Assembly (NCBI RefSeq): GCF_023100905.1
Contig: NZ_CP064686.1
Coordinates: 4,960,001 to 5,024,000 of the forward strand
Length of the DNA stretch: 64,000 nucleotides
Direction of reading: 5' to 3'
Source: Bradyrhizobium sp. 4
Lineage (GTDB): Bacteria > Pseudomonadota > Alphaproteobacteria > Rhizobiales > Xanthobacteraceae
The notes beneath the pieces are model-generated. The model had not been told where the DNA came from and searched no databases. It saw only the letters and a list, made by a program, of their open reading frames with translations. Positions 53,783-63,317 of this stretch are shown here, piece by piece (position 1 is the first letter of the stretch; each line of letters opens with the position of its first letter). Both the position numbers and the translations under genes were made by a program.

Positions 53783-54322
53783 CTACGCCTTCAACTCCAC
53801 CGTCCTGAACTCCGCCGGCAGGATCACCTCCAGCAGCTCGACGTCGTCCGAATAGTCCAGGATCATGTGCTTGATCTTCGGCGGCTGGGTCCAGGCGCTG
53901 CCTTCTTTCATCAGCGTCTCGCCCTCTCCGTCCATATAGGTCTTCACCCAGCCCTTGAGCACGTAGACCATCTGGAATTCGACGTCGTGGAAGTGCAGCT
54001 TCGACACCTCGTCCGGATTGCAGGGGCCTTGCAGCCGGATCACGTGCGCTTGCGCCAGCCCGTGGCTCGCAGCGGCGATGCCGAGATCGCGATACTTCGC
54101 GTAGGTGCGCAGACCGTCGGCCTTGAAGTCTTCCTCACGGTGATGGCTGATCGCGATGCGCTGCTTGGGCCGCGCCGGTTTCTTGATGGATGACTTGGCC
54201 GGAGTCGCGCGAGCTTTCGCCTTCACCGCCTGGCGGGCCGTCGATCGTGCGGCGGGTTTGGCCCCGCTTCGCTTCTTCACCGCCGCCTGCGATGCGCTAC
54301 GCGATTTTGCTTTCTTGGCCAT
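53783..54322 (-). CDS. Cupin-domain protein with a basic, histone-H1-like N-terminal tail
   Basis: 179 residues from ATG 54322 (GGGGAGA upstream). Residues 1-60 are almost only Lys, Ala, Arg, Ser and Pro (MAKKAKSRSASQAAVKKRSG and AKSSIKKPARPKQR), a disordered tail like histone H1 or the AKP-rich tails of bacterial nucleoid proteins. Residues about 85-179 form a single cupin barrel with HFHDVEFQMVYVLKGWVKTY. The metal ligand set is partial. Function unknown; binding to nucleic acid through the tail is a guess. Converges with the GT41 gene. Confidence 0.8.
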   Translation of the reverse strand: MAKKAKSRSASQAAVKKRSGAKPAARSTARQAVKAKARATPAKSSIKKPARPKQRIAISHHREEDFKADGLRTYAKYRDLGIAAASHGLAQAHVIRLQGPCNPDEVSKLHFHDVEFQMVYVLKGWVKTYMDGEGETLMKEGSAWTQPPKIKHMILDYSDDVELLEVILPAEFRTVELKA

Positions 54323-54373
54323 GGCGGTCTCCCCTGTTGTTATAGGGGAGAGGTTAGCACGGAATGCGAAATC

Positions 54374-54408
54374 GTAGGATGGGTTAGCGTCAGCGTAACC
54401 CACCCTAC
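54374..54408. repeat. Inverted repeat, family B short form
   Basis: GTAGGATGGGTTAGCG and CGTAACCCACCCTAC pair around a TCAG-like loop with one mismatch. It resembles the larger element at 33945-34038. It lies in the short gap between usg and the cupin gene, both on the reverse strand. Confidence 0.75.
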
Positions 54409-54422
54409 AGCCACGCTCGCCT

Positions 54423-54710
54423 TCAATGCAGCCGGAACACGCCGTCCACCGCGCGCAGCTCGGCTGGCTTGATCAGCTTGGAATGCGCGACCGTGACCGA
54501 GAATAGCGGACCGTCGAGCTTCTTCTGCCAGAACGCCAGGAAATCCGTCAGCGCGGGAAATTTCGGAAACATGTCGTAGTTCTGCCAGACATAGGTTTGG
54601 AGCAGCGAGCGATGATCCGGCATCCGGTAGAGAATTTCGGCTGTCGTCAGCCCGTAACCCAGCACCTGTTTCCGGAAGTCGTCGGAAACAACCCCAACTC
54701 GCGAGACCAT
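54423..54710 (-). CDS. usg: Usg-family protein
   Basis: 95 residues with an excellent ribosome site (AAAGGAGG 5 bases before ATG 54710). Sequence landmarks are DFRKQVLGYGLTTAEILYRMPDH, LLQTYVWQNYDMFPKFPALTDFLAFW and the C-terminal LRAVDGVFRLH. It is a small alphaproteobacterial family first noted near tryptophan genes; its role is not known. Soluble, no cysteines. Here it is upstream of the cupin gene on the same strand and divergent from groESL. Confidence 0.88.
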   Translation of the reverse strand: MVSRVGVVSDDFRKQVLGYGLTTAEILYRMPDHRSLLQTYVWQNYDMFPKFPALTDFLAFWQKKLDGPLFSVTVAHSKLIKPAELRAVDGVFRLH

Positions 54711-54973
54711 GCCAACCTCCTTTGCAGGAGCGCATATTCAAGGGGTGGCTTTCCGGTACGCCCTACGAGCCACCCGGTGGAGATGCGCTCACATGAGTGA
54801 AATGTGACGCAAACTGACAATCCATCTCAAGCCCAAAAGTTTAACAAGCTGTTGAAATTCAATGCGTTAGCAGCAGATGCGGCTCCGTGCTAATACGGGC
54901 GCGGAGCGCGATTAACGATGGAAAGAGATTTTGGCAGGCGGCGCTTCCGAGTGCTATTTTTCTGCTACAAGCC

Positions 54974-55002
54974 CTTGCTCCCGCCAAAATCCTGCCTTAT
55001 CT
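54974..55002 (+). promoter_or_regulatory. RpoH (sigma-32)-type promoter of groESL
   Basis: CTTG (54974-54977) and CTTATCT (54996-55002) are separated by 18 bases, matching the alphaproteobacterial heat-shock consensus CTTG-N17/18-CYTATNT exactly. The start of transcription should fall around 55008-55012, directly before the CIRCE element. Confidence 0.7.
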
Positions 55003-55016
55003 CAGCTGTGCCTGTG

Positions 55017-55043
55017 CTAGCACTCGCGGGCGCAGACTGCTAA
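55017..55043 (+). promoter_or_regulatory. CIRCE operator (HrcA-binding)
   Basis: CTAGCACTC, 9 bases, then GACTGCTAA: the CIRCE inverted repeat TTAGCACTC-N9-GAGTGCTAA with two mismatches in the 18 arm bases. It lies in the groESL leader, 43 bases upstream of the groES start. The repressor HrcA would block transcription when GroEL is abundant. Confidence 0.85.
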
Positions 55044-55086
55044 CAACCCAAAATTCCCAACTTGTGCAAAAGCTTAGGAGAACTGC

Positions 55087-55401
55087 ATGAAATTCCGTCC
55101 GCTTCACGACCGCGTCGTGGTCAAGCGCATCGACGCAGAAGAGAAGACCGCTGGCGGCATCATCATTCCCGACACGGCCAAGGAAAAGCCCTCGCAGGGC
55201 GAGATCGTCGCCGTGGGCCCGGGTGGCCGCGACGAAGCAGGCAAGCTGATCCCGATCGACCTGAAGGTCGGCGACCGCGTGCTGTTCGGCAAGTGGTCTG
55301 GCACTGAGGTCAAGATCGACAACGTCGATCTGCTGATCATGAAGGAAAGCGACATCATGGGCGTCCTCGACGTCCCCGCTTCCAAGAAGAAGGCGGCCTA
55401 A
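55087..55401 (+). CDS. groES: Co-chaperonin GroES
   Basis: Ring-forming lid of the GroEL chamber, 104 residues. MKFRPLHDRVVVKRID opens it. The mobile loop that binds GroEL is about 16-34 (EEKTAGGIIIPDTAKEKP), and the roof loop follows near 50. The C-terminal ESDIMGVLD is typical. AGGAG lies 5 bases before ATG 55087. It is cotranscribed with groEL, 44 bases downstream, under heat-shock sigma factor and HrcA control. Confidence 0.98.
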   Translation: MKFRPLHDRVVVKRIDAEEKTAGGIIIPDTAKEKPSQGEIVAVGPGGRDEAGKLIPIDLKVGDRVLFGKWSGTEVKIDNVDLLIMKESDIMGVLDVPASKKKAA

Positions 55402-55445
55402 GAGCCCCTCTCTCCCCCAGCTAAACCTCTCAAGGAAAAATTCAG

Positions 55446-57086
<1,641 letters not shown>

Positions 57087-57117
57087 TCCAGCCATTCCGG
57101 CAAACGACAAAATGCGA

Positions 57118-57150
57118 AACCCCGGCAGCGATGCCGGGGTTTTTGTTTTT
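57118..57150 (+). terminator. Rho-independent terminator of groESL
   Basis: AACCCCGGCA (57118-57127) pairs with TGCCGGGGTT (57132-57141) around GCGA and is followed by a T-rich tract with one G. It lies 32 bases after the groEL stop. Confidence 0.9.
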
Positions 57151-57182
57151 GGATCGCTTCGCGCCCCCAACGATCACCGCCC

Positions 57183-57217
57183 GTAGCCCGGGATGGAGCG
57201 GAAGCGAAATCCGGGGC
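57183..57217. repeat. Imperfect inverted repeat, family C (GTAGCCCGG type)
   Basis: GCCCGGGAT and ATCCGGGGC arms with one mismatch surround GGAGCGGAAGCGAA. It lies between the convergent groEL and signal peptidase genes. The element type recalls dispersed repeats I associate with this bacterial group; only one copy is in the window. Confidence 0.5.
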
Positions 57218-57325
57218 ACCGTATCCGGCGCGAGCAGTTCTCCTGGATTAAGCTACCGCTCCATACAGGCTACGAACTCGCGTCATGCAGGCGCCGCGCA
57301 CTGCCTCCGGAATGACGGGACGGCC

Positions 57326-58072
57326 TCACCACACCTTCCCCAGCCGCTCCATGTGCGGCTCGCCGTGCTGGTCGAGCGACCAGAATATCCGCGTCACCTT
57401 GCCGACCAGATTGTCCATCGGCACGAATCCGATCGACGACATCACGCGGCTGTCGCTCGAGTTGTCGCGATTGTCGCCGAGCACGAAGAAATGGCCCGGC
57501 GGCACGGTGTAGACGTCGGTGTTGTCGTAGTAGCCGTTGTCGACGCAGTCCTGCGTGACGTAGGACGCGCCGTTCGGCAGCGTCTCGCGCCAGCGCTTGG
57601 CCTTCGCAGCGTCATCCGCGCCGCAAGTGGAGCCGGCAACCACCGCCTTCAGGGCAACGCGCGTCACCGGGCGATCGTTGAGGATGAGCTGGCCCTGCCG
57701 CATCTGGATGCGATCACCGGGCAGCCCGACCACGCGCTTGACATAGTCGACCGAGGTGTCCTTTGGCGTCCGGAACACGACGACGTCGCCATGCTCGGGC
57801 TCGGCGGCCCGGAAACGCCCAGAGATCCATGACGGCGCGAACGGAAAGGAATAGCGGTCATAGCCATAGGCATATTTTGCGGCAAAGACGTAGTCGCCGA
57901 CGACCAGCGTCGGCGTCATCGAGCCGGACGGGATGTTGAACGGCTGGAACAGGAAGATGCGAAACAGGAACGGCGGCGACCACAGCACCGGGATCAGGAG
58001 GATCAGGATGACGATCGCCTTCCATTCCCGCACCTTGGCCTGCGGGTGGATGGTTTCCTGAAGAGTGGTCAT
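57326..58072 (-). CDS. lepB: Signal peptidase I
   Basis: Cleaves signal peptides from exported proteins at the outer face of the inner membrane. 248 residues. A single N-terminal membrane helix (about 18-42) precedes the catalytic Ser51 in IPSGSMTPTL and the general base Lys112 in YVKRVVGLPGD. The box GDNRDNSSDSR (about 198-208) is also present. Shorter than the E. coli enzyme, which has a second helix, but usual for alphaproteobacteria. It converges with groEL. Confidence 0.96.
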   Translation of the reverse strand: MTTLQETIHPQAKVREWKAIVILILLIPVLWSPPFLFRIFLFQPFNIPSGSMTPTLVVGDYVFAAKYAYGYDRYSFPFAPSWISGRFRAAEPEHGDVVVFRTPKDTSVDYVKRVVGLPGDRIQMRQGQLILNDRPVTRVALKAVVAGSTCGADDAAKAKRWRETLPNGASYVTQDCVDNGYYDNTDVYTVPPGHFFVLGDNRDNSSDSRVMSSIGFVPMDNLVGKVTRIFWSLDQHGEPHMERLGKVW

Positions 58073-58180
58073 GCGCCTGCCCTGATCAAGCCCGTGATCT
58101 TCGCGAGATTACGCAACCTTCGCGCGCGCGCAATCCCATTACTTGGTCGCACCGCGCGCGGATCGCGTTCACGCCCGCAA

Positions 58181-59014
58181 TCAGCCGCGCGCGAGATCGC
58201 TGAAGCAACGGCGGATCCATTCGATGGTGAGCCGCGTCGCCGGATCTCGCTTGAGATGGTTCTGCACCAGCAACCAGACGTCGCGGCGCCCAGGCAGCAG
58301 TGTGGCGCGCAGGCGGCGATCGCCGAGCAAATCCGCGCAGACATGCTCCGGCAACACGCCGGCGGCCTGATGCGCGCGGATCAGGTTACGGATGACGCGA
58401 ACGTTGTCGGTGACGCAGCGCGCGTGGGCTTGCTTCATGCGCAGGAATTGCATCTCGGGAATGGCACCGAGTTCGTCCGGATAGGCGCACAGCACCGGCT
58501 CGCCCTCTGTCGCAACAGGCTCGAAATAATAGAGCTTGACGTCACCGAGCCTGGAGATCGCGAAGTCGCCCTTGTCGGGCTTGCGCAGACGGATAGCGAG
58601 ATCGGCTTCCCAGCGCGAGAACTTGACGTTCTCGCTCGAGGTGAGGAATTGCAGCGTCAGGCCGGGATTGGCGCGCAGGAAGTCGCTCGCGCGCGGCGAC
58701 AGAACCTCCTCGGCGACCGTGTTGGTGGAGGCGATACGCAGGCGTCCCACCGGGCCCGCCAGACTCTCGCCGACGCGACCGATTTCGGCGGCATGTGCGG
58801 CCATCGCCTCGACATGCGCCAGCACCGCCTCGCAACTCCGCGTCGGCCGACGCTGGCCGTCCACCGCATCGAACAGCGGCACGCCGAGATCGCGCTGGAT
58901 GCGTGCAAGCCTGCGGCCGACGGTGGTCTCGTCGATGCGCAGCCGTGCGCTTGCGCCGGCATAGGTGCCCTCGTCCCTGACCGCGGCGATGATGCGCAGA
59001 TCGTCCCAGTTCAT
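58181..59014 (-). CDS. LysR-family transcriptional regulator
   Basis: 277 residues from MNWDDLRIIAAVRDEGTYAGA; a start 19 codons upstream is possible but less usual. Helix-turn-helix at about 3-60 (ASARLRIDETTVGRRLARIQ), effector domain about 85-265. It is divergent from the isochorismatase-family gene, with 131 bases between, and probably regulates it and the following GST gene. Belongs to the subgroup whose members start MNWDDLR. Confidence 0.9.
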   Translation of the reverse strand: MNWDDLRIIAAVRDEGTYAGASARLRIDETTVGRRLARIQRDLGVPLFDAVDGQRRPTRSCEAVLAHVEAMAAHAAEIGRVGESLAGPVGRLRIASTNTVAEEVLSPRASDFLRANPGLTLQFLTSSENVKFSRWEADLAIRLRKPDKGDFAISRLGDVKLYYFEPVATEGEPVLCAYPDELGAIPEMQFLRMKQAHARCVTDNVRVIRNLIRAHQAAGVLPEHVCADLLGDRRLRATLLPGRRDVWLLVQNHLKRDPATRLTIEWIRRCFSDLARG

Positions 59015-59145
59015 GGCGATGAACCTATCAGGCACGACCAGCTCCTGCAAATTTGCAGCCATATGCTGCAATAGTCCTGCACATTAGCAGGCCGCCGCCG
59101 CGCTACTGTCGCGCCATCCGATACCGCCAGGAAAGCCCGACCCTC

Positions 59146-59739
59146 ATGACCGCTCCTAAAACCCTGCTTGAATTGTCCGGCGCAGATCTCATTCCGCCCA
59201 GGCTCGCCGATTCCTGCCTCGTGCTGATCGACATCCAGAATGAATATTGCGCCGGCCCGCTTGCCTTGCCGGATGCGGAGCCCGCGATCGCCGCCGCCGC
59301 GCGCCTGCTCGCCCGGGCGAGGGCGAGCGGCGCTGCGATCTTCCATATCGCGCACAAGGGACGTGCCGGCAGCCTGTTCGACCGCGAGGCCGCGCGCGGC
59401 GCGATCGTCAGGAACGTGGCGCCGCTCGCCAGCGAAGCCGTGATCGAAAAGGCGCTGCCGAATGCTTTTGCCGGCACCGACCTTCAGGTCCGGCTGGCCG
59501 CAACCGGACGCACGAACATCGTGTTGGCCGGTTTCATGACCCATATGTGCATCAGTTCGACCGCCCGCGCCGCGCTCGACCTCGGCCTGCGCACGACGAT
59601 CGCAGCCGATGCCTGTGCAACACGCGATCTTCCCGACGGCCGCGGCGGAGCGCTCTCCGCAAGGACCATCCACGCAGTCGCCTTGGCCGAATTGTCGGAC
59701 CGGTTTGCGATCATTGCGCAAACCGAGGCGCTGACCTGA
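59146..59739 (+). CDS. Isochorismatase-family cysteine hydrolase
   Basis: 197 residues from ATG 59146. The Asp-Lys-Cys triad is intact: D29 (LVLIDIQNEY), K102 (IEKALPNAF) and C135 (THMCISSTARAA), with the cis-peptide before it. The family includes nicotinamidase, ureidoacrylate and other amidohydrolases, so the substrate is open. First of a two-gene unit with the GST, divergent from a LysR regulator. Confidence 0.92.
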   Translation: MTAPKTLLELSGADLIPPRLADSCLVLIDIQNEYCAGPLALPDAEPAIAAAARLLARARASGAAIFHIAHKGRAGSLFDREAARGAIVRNVAPLASEAVIEKALPNAFAGTDLQVRLAATGRTNIVLAGFMTHMCISSTARAALDLGLRTTIAADACATRDLPDGRGGALSARTIHAVALAELSDRFAIIAQTEALT

Positions 59740-59752
59740 AGGAGCGTAGGCG

Positions 59753-60391
59753 ATGCTGCAACTCTATTTCTCTCCGATGGCCTGCTCGCTTGCGAGCCGC
59801 ATCGCGCTGATGGAAGCGGGCCTCGAGGCCCGCTATCATCCGGTCCATCTCCAGACCAAGCAGGTCGTGGACGACGGCAGCGATTTCTTCGGCGTTTCGC
59901 CGAAGGGCGCGGTGCCGGTCCTGGTGCTGGAGAATGGCGAACGGCTGACCGAAAGCGCGGCGGTGCTGCAATACATCGCCGATTTGAAGCCCGAGACAGG
60001 CCTTGCACCCGCGTTCGGAGATCCCGACCGCTATCGGCTCCAGGAATGGCTCAGCTTCGTCGGGGCGGAGATCCACAAGGCGTTCCTGTTTCCAACCTTC
60101 TGGTACAAGGACGACTCCTCGCTCGCCAAGCCGCGTGCAAGGATCGCGCAGACATTGTCGATGCCTGCCACGCATCTGGCGGGCCGCGAATTCCTCGTCG
60201 GCAACAGCTTCACCGTCGCGGATGCCCACCTCACCTGGGCTTTGCTGCTGCTTCGTCCGGCAGGCGTCGACATCGCGCAATGGCCATCGTTGTCGGCCTA
60301 TCTCGCGCGCATGCAGGCCCGACCGGCCGTGCGGGACGCGATTGCGACCGAAATGGCCGTGCGCAAGACGATGGCGGCGAGCCCGGCGTGA
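59753..60391 (+). CDS. Glutathione S-transferase family protein
   Basis: 212 residues. The thioredoxin-like N-domain (1-78) opens MLQLYFSPMACSLASRIAL, where Cys11 or Ser12 would activate glutathione, as in the beta-class enzymes. KGAVPVLVLENGERLTESAAVLQYIAD holds the glutathione-binding Val-Pro and Glu-Ser. The helical C-domain follows. It starts 13 bases after the hydrolase gene, with GGAG upstream. It conjugates or detoxifies electrophiles. Confidence 0.92.
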   Translation: MLQLYFSPMACSLASRIALMEAGLEARYHPVHLQTKQVVDDGSDFFGVSPKGAVPVLVLENGERLTESAAVLQYIADLKPETGLAPAFGDPDRYRLQEWLSFVGAEIHKAFLFPTFWYKDDSSLAKPRARIAQTLSMPATHLAGREFLVGNSFTVADAHLTWALLLLRPAGVDIAQWPSLSAYLARMQARPAVRDAIATEMAVRKTMAASPA

Positions 60392-60502
60392 CAGGATGTC
60401 ACGGCCGGGAAATCCGAGCGTTTTCTCTGGCAGGGCATTGATGTCGGCGCGGCATGCGCTAATCTGGAGGGATATTTTTCGACATTTCATTGGAAGGCAT
60501 TC

Positions 60503-61888
60503 ATGCGTGCTCTTTCCAGGTTTTGCCCGGCCGGACTTTGCCTCGCCCTCCTCGCCTGCTGGCTTTCCGTCGCGCCGGCATCGGCGGAAACGCGGGTCGC
60601 GCTGGTGATCGGCAACGGCGCCTATGCCAGTACGGCGAAGCTTCCCAATCCGTCTCACGATGCCGAAGACGTCGCCGCCTCGCTCAAGCGCAGCGGCTTC
60701 GAAGTGCTCCAGGGCACTGACCTGCGCCAGGCCGACATGCAGGACCTGACCATCCGCTTCGCGCGCGCCGCGAGCAAAGCCGACGTCGCCATGTTCTACT
60801 ACAGCGGCCATGCGATGCAGTACAACGGCGTGAACTATCTGATGCCTGTCGACGCCGTGCTGAGCGACGAAGCGGATCTGAAGCGCTTCGTGCGGGTCGA
60901 CGATATCGTGAACGATCTGCAGCAGGCCAAGAACCTGCGCATCCTCATCCTCGATTCCTGCCGCGACAATCCGCTGGCCGAAACCTTGAAACGCTCCGCC
61001 GGCATGACGCGCGCTGCCTCGATCGGGCGGGGCTTGTCGAAAGTCGAAGCACCACGCGGCACGATCGTATCGTTCTCGACCCAGTCCGGGCAGACCGCGG
61101 CCGACGGCAGCGGCCGCAACAGCCCCTATACGACGGCGTTCCTGAAGCACATCGAGGAGCCCCAGGAGATCGGCGAGGTCTTTCGCGACATCAGCAGCGA
61201 CGTCTACGATTCCAGCGGCAAGACCCAGCTCCCGGAGCTGTCGCTGTCGATCATCGGCAAGTTCTACCTGAACGGGCCGGTGTCGGTCACGATACCGCCG
61301 GCGGCGCCGCAAGCCGCACCCCGGGCTGATCCCTGCGCGGCAGCAGAAGCGCACTGGAAGGCCGCGGACGGCATCGGCACGCTTGGCGCCTACGAGGACC
61401 ATATCACGAGATTCCCGAATTGCATCTTCGCCACGCTTGCCAAGGCCCGAATTGAAGGTCTGAAGCAGAAGGTGGCGCTCGCGCCGGCAAGCGGCAACGC
61501 CCGTACCGCGAAGGACTTCGACGGCAATTGGGACGTGACGTTGAACTGCCCGCCTACCGGCAAGGCGCAGGGCTTCACCCGGGCCCTGTCTGCCACGGTT
61601 GCGAACGGCGTCTTTCATGCCGACGCCCAGAGGCGCCGTCAACCGCCTGGAGATCGATGGCCAGATCCCCGCGGACGGCAAGACGACTTTGAGCGCGCGC
61701 GGCACGACGGGGGCGAGCACCTACACTCTCAACAACCTCGCGCCCGGCTCGCCCTACGCCTTTACGGTGGATGCGCAGTTCGATCGCACCCGCGGCACCG
61801 GCAAGCGCAACGAGGCACGCGCCTGCGGCCTGGTCTTCGTCAAACGCTGATCGTGCATCGTCCAGCGTTCACACGCCGGTCTGACTGA
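60503..61888 (+). CDS. Secreted caspase-family (C14) peptidase with C-terminal frameshift
   Basis: 461 residues as read. A signal peptide (1-29, ending APASAE) is followed by an intact caspase p20-like domain (about 31-250) with catalytic His103 (YYSGHAMQ) and Cys153 (LDSCRDNP). A linker and a second domain starting KDFDGNWDVTLNCPP (about 342) follow. After NGVFHADAQ (near 61630) the read frame turns into Arg-rich sequence, whereas the neighbouring frame continues sensibly as GAVNRLEIDGQI to VFVKR, ending at 61850. One-base change near 61625-61635 would restore a protein of about 449 residues. Likely a periplasmic protease; processing target unknown. Confidence 0.8.
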   Translation: MRALSRFCPAGLCLALLACWLSVAPASAETRVALVIGNGAYASTAKLPNPSHDAEDVAASLKRSGFEVLQGTDLRQADMQDLTIRFARAASKADVAMFYYSGHAMQYNGVNYLMPVDAVLSDEADLKRFVRVDDIVNDLQQAKNLRILILDSCRDNPLAETLKRSAGMTRAASIGRGLSKVEAPRGTIVSFSTQSGQTAADGSGRNSPYTTAFLKHIEEPQEIGEVFRDISSDVYDSSGKTQLPELSLSIIGKFYLNGPVSVTIPPAAPQAAPRADPCAAAEAHWKAADGIGTLGAYEDHITRFPNCIFATLAKARIEGLKQKVALAPASGNARTAKDFDGNWDVTLNCPPTGKAQGFTRALSATVANGVFHADAQRRRQPPGDRWPDPRGRQDDFERARHDGGEHLHSQQPRARLALRLYGGCAVRSHPRHRQAQRGTRLRPGLRQTLIVHRPAFTRRSD

Positions 61889-63305
61889 TGAACTTGGTGT
61901 TGAAATAGCCCTCCATCGCCTCCGTGCCGCCTTCCGAGCCGTAGCCGGAATCCTTGATGCCGCCGAACGGCACTTCGGGCAGCGCGAGACCAAAACTGTT
62001 GATCGACATCATGCCGGCTTCGATCGCCGAACCGATCGCGGCCGCCGTCTTGGCCGAGCTGGTGAAGGCGTAGGACGCCAGCCCAAAAGGCAGCCGGTTG
62101 GCCTCCTCGACCACCTCGTCGAAGGATGAGAAGCGCGAAATCAGCGCGAGCGGGCCGAACGGCTCCTCGTTCATGGCGCGCGCATCTTTCGGCACGTCGC
62201 TCACCACGGTCGGCTCGAAGAAATGCCCCTTGTTGCCGACGCGTTTGCCGCCGGTCTCGAGCTTTGCGCCTTTGCCGACGGCATCCTGCACCATACCTTC
62301 GATGGCGGTGACGCGGCGTGGGTTGGCGAGCGAACCCATTTTGGAGTCGGGATCGAGGCCGTTGCCGACCTTGAATGTCTTGGCGCTGTCGACAAAGGTG
62401 TCGACGAATTCACGGAACACGTCATCCTGCACCAGCATCCGCGTCGGCGAGATGCAAACCTGACCGGCATTGCGATATTTTGCTGCCGCCAGAATCTTGG
62501 CCGCCGATGCGACGTCGGCGTCCTTGAAAACGATCGCCGGCGCATGACCGCCGAGCTCCATGGTGGCGCGCTTCATGTGCAAGCCGGCGAGCGCATTGAG
62601 CTGCTTGCCGACATGGGTCGAGCCCGTGAACGAGATCTTGCGGATCACCGGATGCGGAATGAGATATTCGGAGATCTCGGCAGGAACGCCGTAGACCAGG
62701 TTGATGACGCCATCGGGCACGCCGGCATCCGCAAATGCACGGATCAGTTGTGCGGGCGAGGCCGGCGTCTCCTCCGGGGCCTTGACGATGATCGAGCAGC
62801 CGGCGCCGAGTGCGGCGGAGAGCTTGCGCACGACCTGATTGATCGGAAAATTCCAGGGCGTGAACGCCGCGACCGGGCCGACCGGCTCCTTGATCGCGAG
62901 CTGGTAGATGCCCGGCCCCCGTGCGGGGATCAGCCGGCCATAGGCGCGCTTGGCTTCTTCCGCAAACCACTCGATCACATCGGCGGCGGCCATCGCCTCC
63001 ATTTTGGCCTCGCCGAGAGTCTTGCCCTGCTCCATCGTGAGCAGCGGCGCGATCTCGTCATTGCGCTCGCGCATGATCGCGGCGGCCTTGCGCATGATGC
63101 GGCAACGCTCGAAGGGGGCAATGTTTCGCCAGATCCTGAAGCCGGCGCTGGCTGCGGCGAGTGCCTCGTCGAGGTCGGACCGTCCGGCATGGGCGACGGT
63201 GCCGATCACCTCTTCGGTCGCGGGATTGCGCACCTCGATCACCTTGCCCGAATGGGCCGGTCGCCATTTGCCGCCAATGAAAAGCTGCGTGTTCGAATAG
63301 GCCAA
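61869..63305 (-). CDS. NAD(P)-dependent aldehyde dehydrogenase (succinate-semialdehyde dehydrogenase-like)
   Basis: 478 residues. Catalytic Cys284 (GQVCISPTR) and general base Glu250 (MELGGHAP) are present; FTPWNFPINQ (about 148-157) and FTGSTHVGK (about 226-234) bind cofactor. The sequence is closest in feel to the GabD/SSADH branch. It oxidises an aldehyde to the acid in the cytoplasm. It follows the ABC ATPase gene on the same strand by 12 bases and may share its transcript. Confidence 0.92.
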   Translation of the reverse strand: MAYSNTQLFIGGKWRPAHSGKVIEVRNPATEEVIGTVAHAGRSDLDEALAAASAGFRIWRNIAPFERCRIMRKAAAIMRERNDEIAPLLTMEQGKTLGEAKMEAMAAADVIEWFAEEAKRAYGRLIPARGPGIYQLAIKEPVGPVAAFTPWNFPINQVVRKLSAALGAGCSIIVKAPEETPASPAQLIRAFADAGVPDGVINLVYGVPAEISEYLIPHPVIRKISFTGSTHVGKQLNALAGLHMKRATMELGGHAPAIVFKDADVASAAKILAAAKYRNAGQVCISPTRMLVQDDVFREFVDTFVDSAKTFKVGNGLDPDSKMGSLANPRRVTAIEGMVQDAVGKGAKLETGGKRVGNKGHFFEPTVVSDVPKDARAMNEEPFGPLALISRFSSFDEVVEEANRLPFGLASYAFTSSAKTAAAIGSAIEAGMMSINSFGLALPEVPFGGIKDSGYGSEGGTEAMEGYFNTKFISQTGV

Positions 63306-63317
63306 TGGATTCTCCTT

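Larger units (their letters stand above)
54711..55086. other. Divergent regulatory region of usg and groESL, 376 bases
   Basis: It contains the heat-shock promoter and CIRCE described separately. The AT-rich part around 54830-54860 (AAAAGTTTAACAAGCTG) may hold other promoters. No gene is supported; a 67-codon frame at 54887-55090 overlaps the operator and is rejected. Confidence 0.6.

Noticed and set aside
54887..55090. 67-codon frame in the groESL leader
   Set aside because: It covers the heat-shock promoter and CIRCE, has no ribosome site, and overlaps the groES start.
59711..61720. 669-codon reverse frame opposite GST and caspase-family genes
   Set aside because: Antisense of two recognised genes; low-complexity composition typical of codon-bias shadows.
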